Below, one piece after another: positions 1 to 13,982 of a DNA stretch of 64,000 nt (within the stretch, counting starts at the first letter, position 1; each line of letters opens with the position of its first letter). Source of the DNA: Hemileia vastatrix (Eukaryota > Basidiomycota > Pucciniomycetes > Pucciniales > Zaghouaniaceae). Where the stretch lies: positions 7,423,183-7,487,182 of the forward strand of contig JASXTE010000002.1 in assembly GCA_030280995.1 (NCBI GenBank), read 5' to 3'. Both the position numbers and the translations under genes were made by a program. The notes below the pieces were generated by a model. The model saw only the letters and a program-made list of their open reading frames with translations. It was not told the DNA's origin and ran no database searches.

Positions 1-474
1 TGCACTCATTTTGTAGCAGAGCAAATGAGAAGTGCTGAATTATGGTTGGTGCCCATAATTTAGTATGATATCATAATTTTATTTAATTGCTTTCAATATT
101 GAAAAGACTTTAGGTCGGTTGGTATGGATCTAGCTGTGCCAGGGTCTAATCTAATTATTTTAACAATTTCTTAATAATTAATGGGTTTTAATACAAAAAC
201 AGGTTGTATTTTTTGTGGGATATTGGATATGATAAGGTCTTTTGTAAAAAAAACTTATATTGTTCAAAAATATTCCTGAATCAGATGTGGGATAATCACT
301 ACAAAAAATTGTAGTACTGTGGGCAATAAAATATATGCACAAGCAGTAAAGAAAAAACTGAGTGAACCCTTTTTGTGCAGTGGGAATCATTAGAGTGGAA
401 TTGTGGATGAAAAATATAATTCATTATTACCATTTTATTTAATCAAAAAATTTATAATATTAAAAAGAACTATT
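1..474. other. AT-rich stretch, nothing recognised
   Basis: AT-rich sequence to the left of the satellite array. I see no homology to the satellite unit and no convincing gene; the short open frame here is not supported by any motif. Confidence 0.4.
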
Positions 475-3400
475 GATTAATTGGTATTTGACCTTTGTGC
501 CTCACTCATATTTATCATTTTATTGATTTTTTGTCACCATTATGTTATTAATATTATAAGTATAGCTAAAACTCGTGTGCCCAACGCATACCGGGTGATG
601 TTACACCTTTTATAATATTATTAAATAAAGGTAAAAAAATATGAAAATGATTTGTTTTACAAAAAATAAATTGATATCCAAAAGCAATATGAGGGATAAA
701 AAGGTAAAATTAAAGGGATCAAATATGAAATAAAAAATTATAGTAAAACTCCTGCCATCAAGAGCAAGTAGACATGATGGGGTGAATGCCCACCAGTGGC
801 ACTAAACTTGGACTATAATTTCTTTTTTGTAAAAATAAAAAAAAATCCACTTGAGCTTTACCAAAACTTCAGGATGACAATTTTGCCATATCAAGCAACT
901 TCTAGTGCAATTATTGAAGAAAAATTAATTTTCATTGCAATAGAGAGAATTGATCACATCAGACTGCATGTGACAAAAAGTGTCCAGCACAAGTTCGGCC
1001 GAACTTGTGCTGGACACTATTATGATGGAGAGTAGCTAGGGTGTAATTTTTCTTCAGTTCATCTGGTATTTCTTATAAAAATTTCCACTGGTATTTGATC
1101 TTTGTGCCTCACTCATATTTATCATTTGATTGATTTTCTGTCACCATAATGTTATTAATATTAGGGGGTATCAAAGTTAGAAATTTGTAATTATTTAAAA
1201 GGTATTTCACAACACAAGTAGAAAGAGACAACCTTAAAATTAATTCTCAGTTAAAAGGTGCTCTTGGGGCACTATATGGCATATTTAAAAAAATAATCAC
1301 GGTTGATTTGGTGGAAAAAAAGGTATTTTTAAATGGAAGATTTCTAACTTTGATACCCCCTATTATAAGTATAGCAAAAACTCGTGTGCCCAATGCATAC
1401 CGGGTGATGTTACACCTTTTAAAATATTATTAAATAAAGGTAAAAAAATATGAAAATGATTTGTTTTAAAAAAATAAATTGATATACAAAAGCAATGTGA
1501 GGGATAAAAAGGTAAAATTAAAGGAAGAAAATATGAAATAAAAAATTAAAATAAAATTACTGCCATCAAGAGCAAGTAGGCATGTTGGGGTGAATGCTCA
1601 CCAGTGGCACTAAACTTGGACTATAATTGCTTTTTTGAAAAACAAAAAAGTGCCAATCTGAGGTTTAACAAAACTTCAGCAGAACCATTTAGCCATATCA
1701 AACAACTTCTAGTGCAATGATGGAGAGAGAATTGATCACACCAGACTGCATATGACAAAAAGTGTCCAGCACAAGTTTGGTCAAACTTGTGCTGGACACA
1801 TTTATGACGGAGAGTAGCTAGGGTAGAATTTTTCTTCAGTTAATCTGGTATTTCTTATAAACATGTCCATTGGTACTTGATCTTTGTGCCTCACTCATAT
1901 ATATCATTTGATTAATTAATTGTCACCATTATATTATTAATATTATAAGTATAGAAAAAACTCATGTGCCAAATGCATACCAGGTGATGTTACACCTTTT
2001 ATAATATTATGAAATAAAAGTAAAAAAATATGAAAATGATTAGCTTTACAATAATTTAAATAGATATTAAAAAAAAAGAGAAATAAAAAAGTAAAATTAA
2101 TCTCAAAGAGATCAATTATGAAAAACAAAATACTAGTAAAATTCTTGCTCTCAAGAGCCAGTAGAAGTGTTGAAACAAATGGGAGCCATCAGGGCTAAAT
2201 TTTAATAAGTGACCTTTTTTTATAAAGATAAAAAATTATACACCTGAGGTTGGGAAGAACGACAGGTGGATGATTCAGCTATACAAAACTACTTGTAGTG
2301 AAGTTTAATAAAAAATGTTTTTTGTTGCCATAGAGAGAATTGATCCCATCTGACTGCATGTGACCAAAAGTGTCCAGCACAAGTTCGGCCGAACTTGTGC
2401 TGGACACTTTTATGATGGAGAGTAGCTTGGGTGGAAATTTTCTTCAGTTCCTTCATCTTGTATTTCTCATAAACATGTCTACTGGTATCTGATCAGTATG
2501 TATCTTTCATATTTATCATCTGATTAATATTTTATCACCATTATATTATTAATGTTATTAGTATAGCTAAAACTTGTGTGAAAAATGCATACCATGTGAA
2601 GTTATACCTTCAATAATTTTTTAAAATACACGTAAATAAATATGGAAAGGATTAGTTTTACAAAAATTAAATAGAAATTTAAAAATAAAAAGAGGAATAA
2701 AAGAGTAAAATAAAAGTCAAAGAGTTCAAATATGAAAAAAATACTAGTAAAATTCCTGCTATCAAGAGCCAGTAGAGGTGTTAAAGCAAATGGGAGCCAT
2801 CAGGGCTTAATTGTAATAAGTGAGATTTTCTTTAAAGATAAAAAATTATACACCTGATATTGGGCAGAAAAGCAGGTGGATGATTCAGCTAAACCAAACT
2901 ACTTCTAGTGAAATTTGATAAAAAAATTTTTTTGTTGCCATACAGAGAATTGATCCCATCTGACTGCACATGACCAAAAGTGTCCAGCACAAGTTTGGCC
3001 GAACTTGTGCTGGACACTTTCATGATGGATAGTGGCTGGGTTAGAATTTTTCTTCAGTTCATCTGGTATTTCTTGGAACATGTCTACTGGTATTTTATCT
3101 TTGTGCCTCACACATACATATTTTTTGATGAAGTTTTTGTCTTAATTATATTATTAATTATATAAGTATAGCCAAAAATCGTGTGCCAAATGCATATTTT
3201 GTGATGTTACACCTTTTATAATATTATTAAATAAGTGTATAAAAATATTAAAATAATTTATTTTAAGAATTATTAATTGATATCCAAAAGCAATATGAGG
3301 AATAATAAATTAAGTTAAAGGGATCAAATATGAAAAAAGAAATCCAAGTATTATTCCTAATATCAAAGGCCAGTAGAGATGTTGAAGCAAATGAGAGCCA

Positions 3401-6400
3401 TCAGGGATAAAATGTACTAAATTGACTGTTTTTTAAGGATAAAAAATTGTGTACCTGTGGTTTTGATGAACTCTTGGTGGATAATTCAGCTATATCAAAC
3501 TACATCTAGTGAATTTTCTTATCAAATAATTTTTTTCATTGCCATAGTGAGAATTGATCCCATCTGACTGCACCTGACCAAAAGTGTCCAGCACAAGTTT
3601 GGCCGAACTTGTGCTGGACACTTTTAAGATGGAGATTAGCTAGGGTGCAGGTCTTCTCCAGTGCAACTGTTATTTTTTTAAAACATGCCAACTGGTATTT
3701 GATCTTTCTGTGTTATTCATATTTTATTATCTGTTTAATTTTTTGTCATTAGAATATTATTAATTTTATTAGTATAGAAAAAACTCATGCGCCAAATGCA
3801 TGCCATGTTATATCACACCTTTTATAATATTATTAAAAAATGTTAAAAAAATATGAAAATGATTTTTTTTCGAAAATTATAAATTAATATCCAAATGTAA
3901 CATGAGTGATAAAAAAGTAAATTTAAAGAGATCAAATATGAAAAAGAAAAATTCAAGGAAAATTCCTGCCTTCAAGAGCCAGTAGAGGTTTTCAAACAAA
4001 TGGGTGCCATCAGGGCTAAATTTGATAAAATTTAATTTTTTTTAAAGATAAAAAATTTTTCACCTGAGGTTCGGAAAAACTCAAGGTGGATAATTCAGCC
4101 ATACCAAACTACTTCAAATGTAATTATTTAGAATTTTTTTTAATTTAATTTCCACAGAGAGAATTGATCCCATCTGACTTCACCTGAACAAAAGTGTCCA
4201 GCACAAGTTTGACTTAACTTGTGCTGGACACTTTTATGATAGAGAGTAGCTAAAGTGGAAGTGTTTCTCAGTACATCAGTTTTTTGTTTTTCACATTTCT
4301 ATTGGTTTTTTAACTTTTTTTTAAGATTCATATTTATCTTATAATTAATTTTTTGTCACCATATATATTATTAATGTTTCTAGTATAGCAAAAACCTGCA
4401 TGCCAAATGCAAAATTGGCAATGTTACACCTTTAATAATATTATTATATAAAGTTAAAGAAATATGAATATGTTTAGTTTTTAAAACAATAAATTGATAT
4501 TTAAAATTAAAAAGAATAATAGAAAAGTAAAATGAAAATAAATGGGATCAAACATGAAATAAAAAATACAAGTAAAATTTTACTATCAAGAGCCAGAAGT
4601 GGTGTTGGGACAGTTAGGGACCCCTGGGTCAAGACTTGGTCTAAACTTACTTTTACGTATAGCTAACAAATTTTGAGCTGAGGTTTGGACAATCTTCCAG
4701 GGGACAATTTTACAATATTAAACATTCTTTAATTCAATAATTGAGTGAAATATCATTTTCATTGCCATAGAGAGAATTTATCTCATATGTCTTCATGCAA
4801 CCAAAAGTCTCCAGCACAAGTTCAGCCAAACTTGTGCTGGACACTTTTATAATTGAGAGTAGGCATAAAACAAATCTTTTTAAACTCAAAAGGGATTTCT
4901 TATAAACAATTCAACTGGTATTTGATCTTTCTGTTTCATTTAAATTTACCCTTTGATTAATTTTTTGTCATCATTAAATTATTAATGTTATTACTATAGT
5001 AATAACTTGTGTGAAAAATGCATACCAGGTGGTGTTCCACCTTTAATCATATATTATTAAATAAAGGTATAAGAGTATGAAAATTATTTATTTTAAAAAT
5101 TAAAAATTGATATCCAAAGCAATATGAGCAATAAAAAAGTAAAATAAAAGGGATAAAAAAAGAAAAAAAAACTAAGGAAAATTCCCACTATCAATAACAA
5201 GTAGAGGTTTTAGATCAAATGTGCACCACCAGGGCTAAACTTGGACTATATTTTCTTTTTTGTTAAACCAAAGAATGTGTCCTGATGAGTTTTGAAAAAT
5301 CATCAGGAGGACATTTTGGCAATATCAAACTACTTAATGTGCAATTATTGAGCAAAATGTCATTTTCATTTCAATAGAGTAAATTTATCACATCTGACTG
5401 CACATGACCAAAAGTGTCCAGCACAAGTTTGGCCGAAGTTATGCAGGACACTTTTATGATGTTGCGTATCTAGGGTGCAGGTCTTCTTCAGTTCATTAGG
5501 TATTCCTTATAAACAAATCCACTTGTATATGATCTTTCTGTGTCATTCATATTTATCATTTGATTCATTGTTTTTCACCATTATACTATTAATGTTATTA
5601 GTATTGAAAAAAATTATAAGCCAAATGCATACTGGGAGATGCTACATCTTTAATAATCTTATTAAATAAAAGTAAAAAAAATATGAAAAGTATTAGTTTT
5701 ACAATAAATAAATTGATATTTGAAAGCAAAAAGAGGAATGAAAAAGTAAAATAAAAGTGATTAAATATGAAATTATACATTCAAATAAAATTTCTGCCAT
5801 CAAAGAAAATTTGAGTTTTCAGACCAAATTTGCACCACCAGTTCTAAATTTGGAATATATTTTCATTTTTTTTAAATTAATAAAAGTGTCCACCTGAGGT
5901 TTTCAAAAAAATCAGGAGGATAGTATAGAAGTATAAAACTACTTCTTGTGAAATGATTGAGCAAAAAATCATTTTAACTTCCATTGAGTAAATTTATCCC
6001 ATCTGACTGCATGCAACCAAAAGTTTCCAGCACAGGCTCAGCTGAACTTGTGCTGGACACTTTTATGATGGAGAGTAGCTAGGTTGAAAGTCTTCTTCAG
6101 TTAATCTTATATTCATTTTAAAAATGTCTATGGGTATTTGATCTTTCTGTGTCATTCATATTTATTATTTGATTATTTTTTAGTCACCATTATATTATTA
6201 ATGTTTTTAGTATAGAAAAAACATGTGTACTGAATGTACACTGTGTGATTTTACAACTTTATTAATATTATATCATAAATGTAAAAAAATGTGAAAGTTG
6301 TCAGTTTTACAAAAATAAAATTGATATTTAAAATCTAAAGGATAAATAAAAGGGTAAAATTAAAATTAAAGAGATCAAACATGAAATAAAGATATTAAGT

Positions 6401-8300
6401 ATAATTTCTGCTATCATGAGCCAGTAGAGGCTTCAGAAAAAATGGGCACCATCATAGATTAACATGGATCAAATTTAATTTTTACCAAAGTAAAAAATTG
6501 TCTACCTTAGGTTTGGACAAACTTCCGGGGGACAATTTGTCCATATAAAACTACTTTCAGTGCAATGATGGAGTGATCATTCAGTCTCATTTCCATAAAA
6601 AGAATTGATTGCATCTGACGGCATTCAACCAAAAGTGTCCAGCACAAGTTTGGCCAAACTTGTGCTGGACACTTTTATCATGGAGAGTAGCCAGGGTGCA
6701 AGTCATTTTAAATCATCTGGAATTTCTTATAAACATGTTCACTGTTATTAAATCTTTGTGCCTCACTCATATTTATCAATTGATTAATTTTTTGTCACCA
6801 TTATATTATTAATATTATCAGTATAGCAAAAACTTGTGTGCCAAATGAATACTGGGTGATGTTACACCTTTTATAATGTTATTAAATAAAGGTAAAAAAA
6901 TATGAAAATGATTTATTTTACAAAAAATAAACTTCTATCCAAAAGCAACATGAGAGGAATAAAGTAAAATAAAAGAAATCAAAGATAAAAATTAAATTCC
7001 AAGTTAAATTCCTGCCATAAACAGAAAAAAGAGATGTTGAATCAAATTAGCACAATCAGGGCTAAACTTGCACTAAATTTTCTTTTTTGTAAAATAAAAA
7101 AAAATCCACTTGAGCTTTACCAAAACTTCAGCATGAAAATTTTGCCATATCAAACTACTTCTAGTGTAATTTTTTATCAAAAATTTATCTTCATTTCCAT
7201 TGAGAGAATTGCTCCGATCTGACTGCACCTGACCATAAGTGTCCAGCACAAGTTTGGCCGAACTTGTGCTGGACACTTTTATGATGGAGAGTAGCTAGGG
7301 TAGAATTTTTCTTCAGTTCATCTGGTATTTCTTACAAACATGTCTACTGGTATTTTATCTTTTTTCCTCACTCATAAATATCATTTGATTAATTTTTGGT
7401 CTCCATTATATTATTAGTTTTATAAGTATAGAAAAAACTCATGTTCCAAATGCATACCAGGTGATTTTATGCCATTTATTATATTATTAAATAAATGTAT
7501 AAAAATATGAAAATAGTTTATTTTAAAAATTATTAATTGATATCCAAAAGCAATATTAGGAATAAAAAATTAAGTTAAAGGGATCAAATATGAAAAAAGA
7601 AATCCAAGTTATATTCCTACTAACAAAGGCCAGTAGAGGTGTTGAAGCAAATGATAGCCATCAGGGATAAATTGTACTAAATTGAATTTTTTTAAAGATA
7701 AAAAATTGTGCACCTGTGGTTTGGATGAACTCTAGGTAGAAAATTTGGCTATGTAAAACTACTTCTAGTGAAGTTTTTTATCAAATAATTTTTTTCAATT
7801 GCCATAGCAAGAATTGATCTCATATGACTGCACCTGACCAAAAGTGTCCAGCACAAGTTTGGCCGAACTTGTGCTGGATACTTTTTTGATGGTGAGTATC
7901 TAGGGTGCAGCTCTTCTTCAGTGCAACTGATATTTTTTTAAAACATATCCACTGGTATTTGATCTTTCTGTTTTATTAATATTTTATCATTTGATCAATT
8001 TTTTGTCACCAGTATATTATTATTTTTATTAGTATAGCAAAAAAACATGTGCCAAATGCTTACAGGGTGATTTTAAACCTTTAATAATTTTATTAAATAC
8101 AGGTAAAAAATTATGAAAATGATTTGTTTTACATAAAATTAATTGATATCTAAAAGAAAAAAAGGGATAAAAAGAAATAGGTTGAATAAAAGGGATTTTA
8201 TATGAAATTCAAAATTCAAGCTAAATGCCTACTTTCAAGGCTCAGAAGAGGTGTTGGATAAAATGGGAATCATCAGGAATAAAATTGTACTTAATTTAAT
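475..8300. repeat. Tandem satellite, unit about 608 bp, with a palindromic core
   Basis: Thirteen or so head-to-tail units. Each contains a 38-bp inverted repeat whose half is GTGTCCAGCACAAGTTCGG or a close variant, starting at 980, 1762, 2370, 2980, 3584, 4194, 4806, 5414, 6023, 6635, 7239 and 7844. Spacings are 604-612 bp, except 580 for the first pair once a 202-bp MITE insertion is subtracted. The palindrome is clearly better conserved than the AT-rich remainder, and at 980-1017 it is perfect. Each palindrome is followed by a conserved GATGGAGAGTAGCTAGGGTG. A weaker second inverted repeat (CACCTGAGGTTTGG type) lies about 120 bp before the main one. The short open frames in the array are chance products. 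Confidence 0.93.
1164..1360. mobile_element. MITE of the GGGGGTATCAAAG family inserted in the satellite
   Basis: A 197-bp non-coding element with inverted termini (GGGGGTATCAAAGTTAG at left, its complement at right), flanked by TATTA on both sides (1159-1163 and 1361-1365). Removing it and one TATTA restores the satellite sequence seen in sister units, so it inserted after the array formed. A near-identical relative lies at 29941-30138. The GGGGGTATCAA start matches the Harbinger element at 31152, which suggests mobilisation by the same transposase family. Confidence 0.9.
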
Positions 8301-9300
8301 TTTTTGAAAAACTAAATGAAGTTTTCAACTCATTTTTTTCCAATATTTAGTTAGACACTTTGTCTATATCAAATTACTTCTAGTACCATGATTGACCAAA
8401 TTAAATCCTCATTTCCATATGCAGAATTGATCCCATATGGCTGGACCAGGCCAAAGGTGTCAACCACAAGTTTGAGAATTCTTCTGGTGGAAACTTTTGT
8501 GATGGACAGTATTAGGGTGCAAGTCTTCTTTAGTTAATCTAGTATTCCTCATAAACATTTCCAACTTATTTTTGGCCAAAAATCAGGTGAAAAGTTTGTC
8601 CATATCAAATTACTTCTAATGCCATGATTGACTAAAAATTGATTCTCATTGCCATATAGAGAGTTGATCCCATATGACTGGATCTGGCAAAAGTGTCACC
8701 ACAATTTTTTATAAACTTAAGTTTGAAAATTTTATGATGGAAAGTAATTGCAAGTCTTCTTCATTTCATCAAGTAATCCTCATAAAAATTTCCACCTGTA
8801 TTTTGGCCAAACTTTAGGTGGACACTTTGGCCATATTAAATTAATTCTAGTTCCATGTTGATAAAAAACTGATACTTATTTCCATATATAGATATTAAAC
8901 CCATCAGACTGTGCCTTTCCAAAAGTGTCTACCTGAAATATGGCTAAACCTCAGTTGGACACTTTTATGATGCAGAGAAGCTAGGGAAAAAGTATTCTTC
9001 AGTTAATTTGGTATTCGTAATAAATTTATCCTCCTGAAGTTTAGCCTAACTTCAGGTGGACAATTTCAGAAAGCACCAGTTAGTCACTATCCATCAAAAA
9101 AGTGTTCACCAAAATTTTGGCTAAACTTGTGGTGGACCCCTTTGATCAGCCACAGTCAGATGAGATCAACTCTTTAGATGGAAATGAGGGTGATTTTTTG
9201 GTCAATCATGGAAATAGAAGTGGTTTGATGTGGCCAAATTACCCCCCTGAAGGTCAGACAAACCTCACAAGGACACCATTTAGAAGACAGTAACTGAGAA
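8301..9300. repeat. Degenerate short-form satellite units (about 180-245 bp)
   Basis: Continuation of the array, but the spacing between degenerate palindromes falls to roughly 180-245 bp (near 8456, 8695, 8925 and 9103). These units contain the parts flanking both inverted repeats but lack the roughly 370-bp middle segment of the long unit. The inverted repeats here are of the GTGGACAC type and imperfect. They look like array-edge remnants or an ancestral shorter unit. Confidence 0.7.
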
Positions 9301-10149
9301 AAATCCATTTATCAGAAGGAAAGTATTTTATTGGATAGACGCCAAGGTTTTATACTTGTGTATTATGGTCAGTATTAAGTTTGAAAGTGTCTGTCCAAGC
9401 AATTTCATTGCTAGTATGACACATTTTGTTTTAAATGTTTCAAACTGCGTGATACAGTATTAAGGTGTCACATAGTATAATTAAGTTCTATTAAATGCCC
9501 TCCTATGATGCCTAAATTTATAATTTAATATCTTACATAATAATTTTTTTATATAAATTCATCAATATTTTATTTTCTTATCAAATTTAATAGAGCAAGT
9601 ATCCTGAATTATTATATATGCATAAGCTTAGGTTAGATCAATTGGTGCTCAATTTGTTCTCAACAGAGGACCAAAATCAAGCTCTGGAGGATCAACTTGT
9701 GCATAATTTGGAATAAGTTGATATTCTGTCTATAATGAATCTGAGAATAAATGTAAATCTAACTCTAATTTACTTATGTTTATAAAGTATTTATAAACCT
9801 GGAATAATTAAGGGACACTCTAAATTTCAAGAGAGGGGATTGCTAGCAATTCACCCCTAGATTTCCCGTGGTGATATAGTCAACTTTTAAGTGATATAAA
9901 GTGCATTTCTTGTTTTTTACATAAAACAATGAAAACAACAGCTTTAAGTCTACTTAAAAACTATGTAGCCTTATATTTAAGGTTCTTAAGATTACCCTAA
10001 CATATTCCAACTTAATATTAAGTACATAAGACTTAAAAAAGGTGGATATATGCATGTATATAAGGTGTTATAATGGCATATTTTGTATATTATCATAAAT
10101 TTACTTATGTATACTACTTGTGTACTCTAACTTATTGCTCCCATGTATA
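9301..10149. other. AT-rich spacer, nothing recognised
   Basis: No open frame with a recognisable motif, no terminal repeats. Possibly old retroelement debris, but nothing in the sequence proves it. Confidence 0.3.
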
Positions 10150-12450
10150 GTCCATGTGTTCAAAATAACTTATAAGTACTTTTTACTCAGTCCTGGGGAT
10201 ATCCAGGCTGACATAAGGGGTACAGCTCATCAAATGGCTGGGGGGCATCTTTTAAATATCTTGAATTTTAAGTTTTAAATTTTAGGAAATTTTTTATATA
10301 TATATAAATTTTTAATTTTTAATTTTAAATTACAATTTTCTTAAAAAAAAAAAAAAAAAAAAGAGAGAGAGAGAGAAGAATAATAATAATAATAAATTTT
10401 TAATTTTCTGTATAATTTTAGTTTATTTCTTTATATATTTTAACACTTTTTTTAGGGAACATGGTCTAATGGAGTGCAATATCTGTTGGATTCTAACTCA
10501 AGATATTCTGTTAGTCCTCCAAGACTTTAAACTGGCTAATTTCAAGATATTTTCAAGATTTTTGAATTTACGTTTTTTTGATCTGTTAGTCCTCCAAGAC
10601 TTTAAACTGTATACTTATGAAGAATTTTGAATCCTATGAGATCTGTTATTTCTTCAAGATTTAAAACTGAATATTAAAGAAAATTTCAATTATATACAAT
10701 CGATTCAATCATTGGTCCACTATGTCCTAAAACTTGAAATGAACTAAACGATTTGGTCCTCTATGACCTTAAACTGGGAATAAAAGCAAAATGTCAATCA
10801 CTGGTCCCCTATTATCTTAAACCGGAAAATTACTCTCACTTTGGTCCACCAAAACTATAAACTGGCAATAAATTAAATGTTTGGATTTCAAGGATTTTAG
10901 GACAGAATGTTAATCAAGTGGGATATTCAATTCAGTAATTTTTAATTTATCACTGTTCATCAGTACCCAAACTGGTACTCAATCATTTGAACAACTCATT
11001 CATTAATGAAAACAGTGCAACTAACTTTAAGAAATGAAGATGTCATTAAATTAAGGTATTTAGGATTAAAGAAAGATGGAGATTTTAAATTTTATTTATG
11101 AATATTGTTAAAATTTAAAAAATATAGGTGCTAAGAATTTCTGGATAATTATTATTTATGATAAAAATTAGGAAAATTTTAAAAGAATTGGAAAAGTATT
11201 TGAATTTTGTGACACTGAATAATAGAAGAAGAAAAGGAATTGGAATTAGTGAGTCTCTTTAGTAGACTATTTAGGTGGAAGCTAGAAGGACCTTATGGCC
11301 AGAATGGATATATAGTATTTGGCTCAGGGGGAAGCCCAATGGGAATAGAATCAAAAGTATTCTTCTCATTAGGGAGGCCCTCTCTCTAATTCTGTGAAAA
11401 ACAATGGAGACTGGTAGAGGAGAGCCTGAAGGGATTCAAATGTTTCACTCAGTAGTGGAATCATCACAAGGCAAATAGGGTTTATAAATTTTTATTTCAA
11501 AATATATGGCAAATTTAAAGAACTAAAATTAACCGGACAATAATGATCATCAGCACTAAAAGAATAAAAAGAATCAAAGTATCAAAATTTTAAAGAAGAT
11601 AAGACAATCAAAAAAATAACCCCTTTGGAATCTTTAAAAATCATTATCAAAGCTTTGCATTAAAATTCTTCTCCTTAATAAAACTTCAGTATTATTAGCA
11701 GGAGTTTCCTGAAAATAAGTTAAACATTTACACTTTATATCATCACAAAAGTCAAGAAAGAGATATTTATGAAGTTTAGGATAGTGATTAATGTAATAAT
11801 TCTGCACCTGACCAACGTCATCTGTATTGGTGATTTCAATATCTTAGGAGTTGGAAGAGACAGTAGTTGGATTTCAAATTAGTAGGAGATTTATTAAATT
11901 AAAATTAAAAACTGACTTTTTGAGCCAGGAAATAATGTTTCATCAAAACTGAAAGGAGAGACTGGAAAAATAGGATTAGGATCTTGAGATGGAGGAAGAA
12001 GCTCAAGATTGGGATTTTTAGAAGGCAAAGTTGTTTTGGCCTTTATATTACAAAAGTAGGTGGGAATTTTGGATAATCTCTATTTAAGAACAGTAGGATC
12101 AGAAAGTGGGGATGGTCCAGTATAGACTCTAGTTCTGGAAAGTATTATTGGATAATTACACTTGATTTTCTTAAGCCTAAAAAGATCACAGGCAGTTCTG
12201 CCAAGAAAACCAGGGTTAGAAATTAGACAATGAACCTGGTATTTGGTGCAAAGTTCACATGGGACAGAAAGGTATTTTGATTACATATTGATAATTTTAC
12301 TGATTTTAAAATAAAATTTGAAGTTTTTCAGGACTAGCTAAGGCAAATGGTTGAAGAGGATGAAGAGAGAGTGAATATTTGTTGGATCAATTATGCAAAT
12401 TTAAAGAATGGGGACATTCTTCATTGGAGAGAGGATGTGTCAGTGTATCT
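10150..12450 (+). mobile_element. Fragment of the 3' non-coding region of the large retrotransposon family
   Basis: This stretch matches, in reverse orientation, the 48390-50340 part of the retrotransposon at 47271-59150. Shared landmarks are GGGGGCATCTTTTAAA near 10235, the hairpin sequence AGTCCTCCAAGACT followed by TTTAAACTGG near 10513, and segments near 11300 and 12400 that match about 48700 and 48400. Sequence divergence is clear, so it is an older copy. No LTR is attached on either side. The hairpin family is present here in its sense orientation, for example GGTC-CTCTAT-GACC near 10757. Confidence 0.8.
10295..10396. repeat. Simple repeats: poly-A, GA and AAT runs
   Basis: Consecutive low-complexity blocks: a short TA run, an A run, a (GA)n run and (AAT)n. 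Confidence 0.9.
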
Positions 12451-13982
12451 AGTATATAAGTATTATTTAATAGTAAATATTAATGGTCAAACTAATTATT
12501 GATAAATTATTTAGTGATTTAACTTTAGTGGAAGACTAATAAAATTGTTATTCTTAAATAAAACTCACAACACTTGGATTTATATGCATGCTAGTGGTGG
12601 AAAATAGATAAATAGAATATAGTTATAGCTTATAAAAAGATAATATCAATTTATAAATGCTTTATAATATATTTCTAGATGATAATAATTGTGTTGTAGT
12701 GTTTAATTGATTTGTAGTAAGTAAGTGATGTCCAATAACCTGTCAAATCCTCCCTTACTTATACTAAAATCTACTGGAGTGCACAGACCTTCAATCCAGA
12801 TGATGTCACTGCTATCCCTGGAAATTAAAGAGCTGTTAGGGCCTATCACCTCCCCATGGCTTCCACTTCAAGCAGATTCAACACCTAGACCTCCAGTAAG
12901 GACCCTCCATCACAATTAATGATACCACAGACCCATACCATAAATAGAAAATCCAGATAAGAGCGGATACCATAAAGAAACAGGTAAAATAACTCATGCA
13001 AAGAGAATAAAATGAAACCCAAATCATATAAAGAACCAAATTAAATTTCCAAGCCCCCAAAAACATCCCCAAGCATCCATATTACCCCATTAATGATCTC
13101 CCAACCCATAAATCTGTGAGAATTCATCCAATGAAGCAGATTAAGTTGTCCAAACTGAGTATATGCGCCTGAAATAGGTGTATATGCTTTTGTAGGCCTT
13201 TTGAGTCCACTCAATACGTCCATATGACCTAAAATAAGCAGAAAAATAAAGTTTATAGGCTATTAAGAGGTTAAAACCCAGTTATAGACCTTAATATACA
13301 TAATATATGACATATTTCATTGAATATGAGGTTTACGCATACATATAATCTTATGTATGTCAATAATTACTTAATATCACTTAAGATAAGTATATTATGA
13401 TTCCATTAACAGCATAATAAGTATTATTAGGCTATGGATAAGCTATTTAAACTACTATAAGTCATATAATAATATAAAAACCTACCACAGCAATGCATAT
13501 TTTATAACAATCATTAATTATTTTACATAACAAATTATAAAACTGTAATACCCTTATAAATATAACACTTTTAAATAAAAATTTATTGATTTTACTCATT
13601 AAAATTAATATTAACTTATAGGGTACTATTTTAATGGTCTCATTAACAGGGATCAGATTTTAACAACTAAATCTTATAAAAATAAAAGCTTTATAAAAAT
13701 ATATTATTCAATCATTTAAATAATTTTTCTAAATACAGCTTCACTGTTGTATTTTTCTACCTCATTATAAAGAACACTAATTCTAAATCTCAACACCATT
13801 AATAAAAATATTTTAATAGTCATTTCTTATCATGTAGAGGTTATAGCTTAGACAATTTTTAACTCTTTATTTACTTCAAGGGACAGGGTTTTCTTTGGGT
13901 TATCCAAATCTCTTAGATAATTCTTACAGAAAGGAGACTGTAAGAGTCTTTCTACAACGTAGGATAAGTGTAAGAGGCACCT
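12451..13982. other. AT-rich spacer, nothing recognised
   Basis: Lies between the retrotransposon fragment and the left LTR of the next element. Short open frames on both strands near 12725-13223 show no recognisable domain and overlap each other. Confidence 0.3.

Noticed and set aside
475..8300. Regular palindromic repeats as a CRISPR-like array
   Set aside because: Spacing is about 608 bp, the intervening sequence is itself repeated rather than unique, and the genome is clearly eukaryotic.
475..9300. Several open frames of 60-80 codons in the satellite, including ones crossing the palindrome
   Set aside because: They recur only because the unit recurs, change length between units and carry no domain.
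12725..13223. Small overlapping open frames on both strands
   Set aside because: No motif, mutual overlap and no splice signals linking them.
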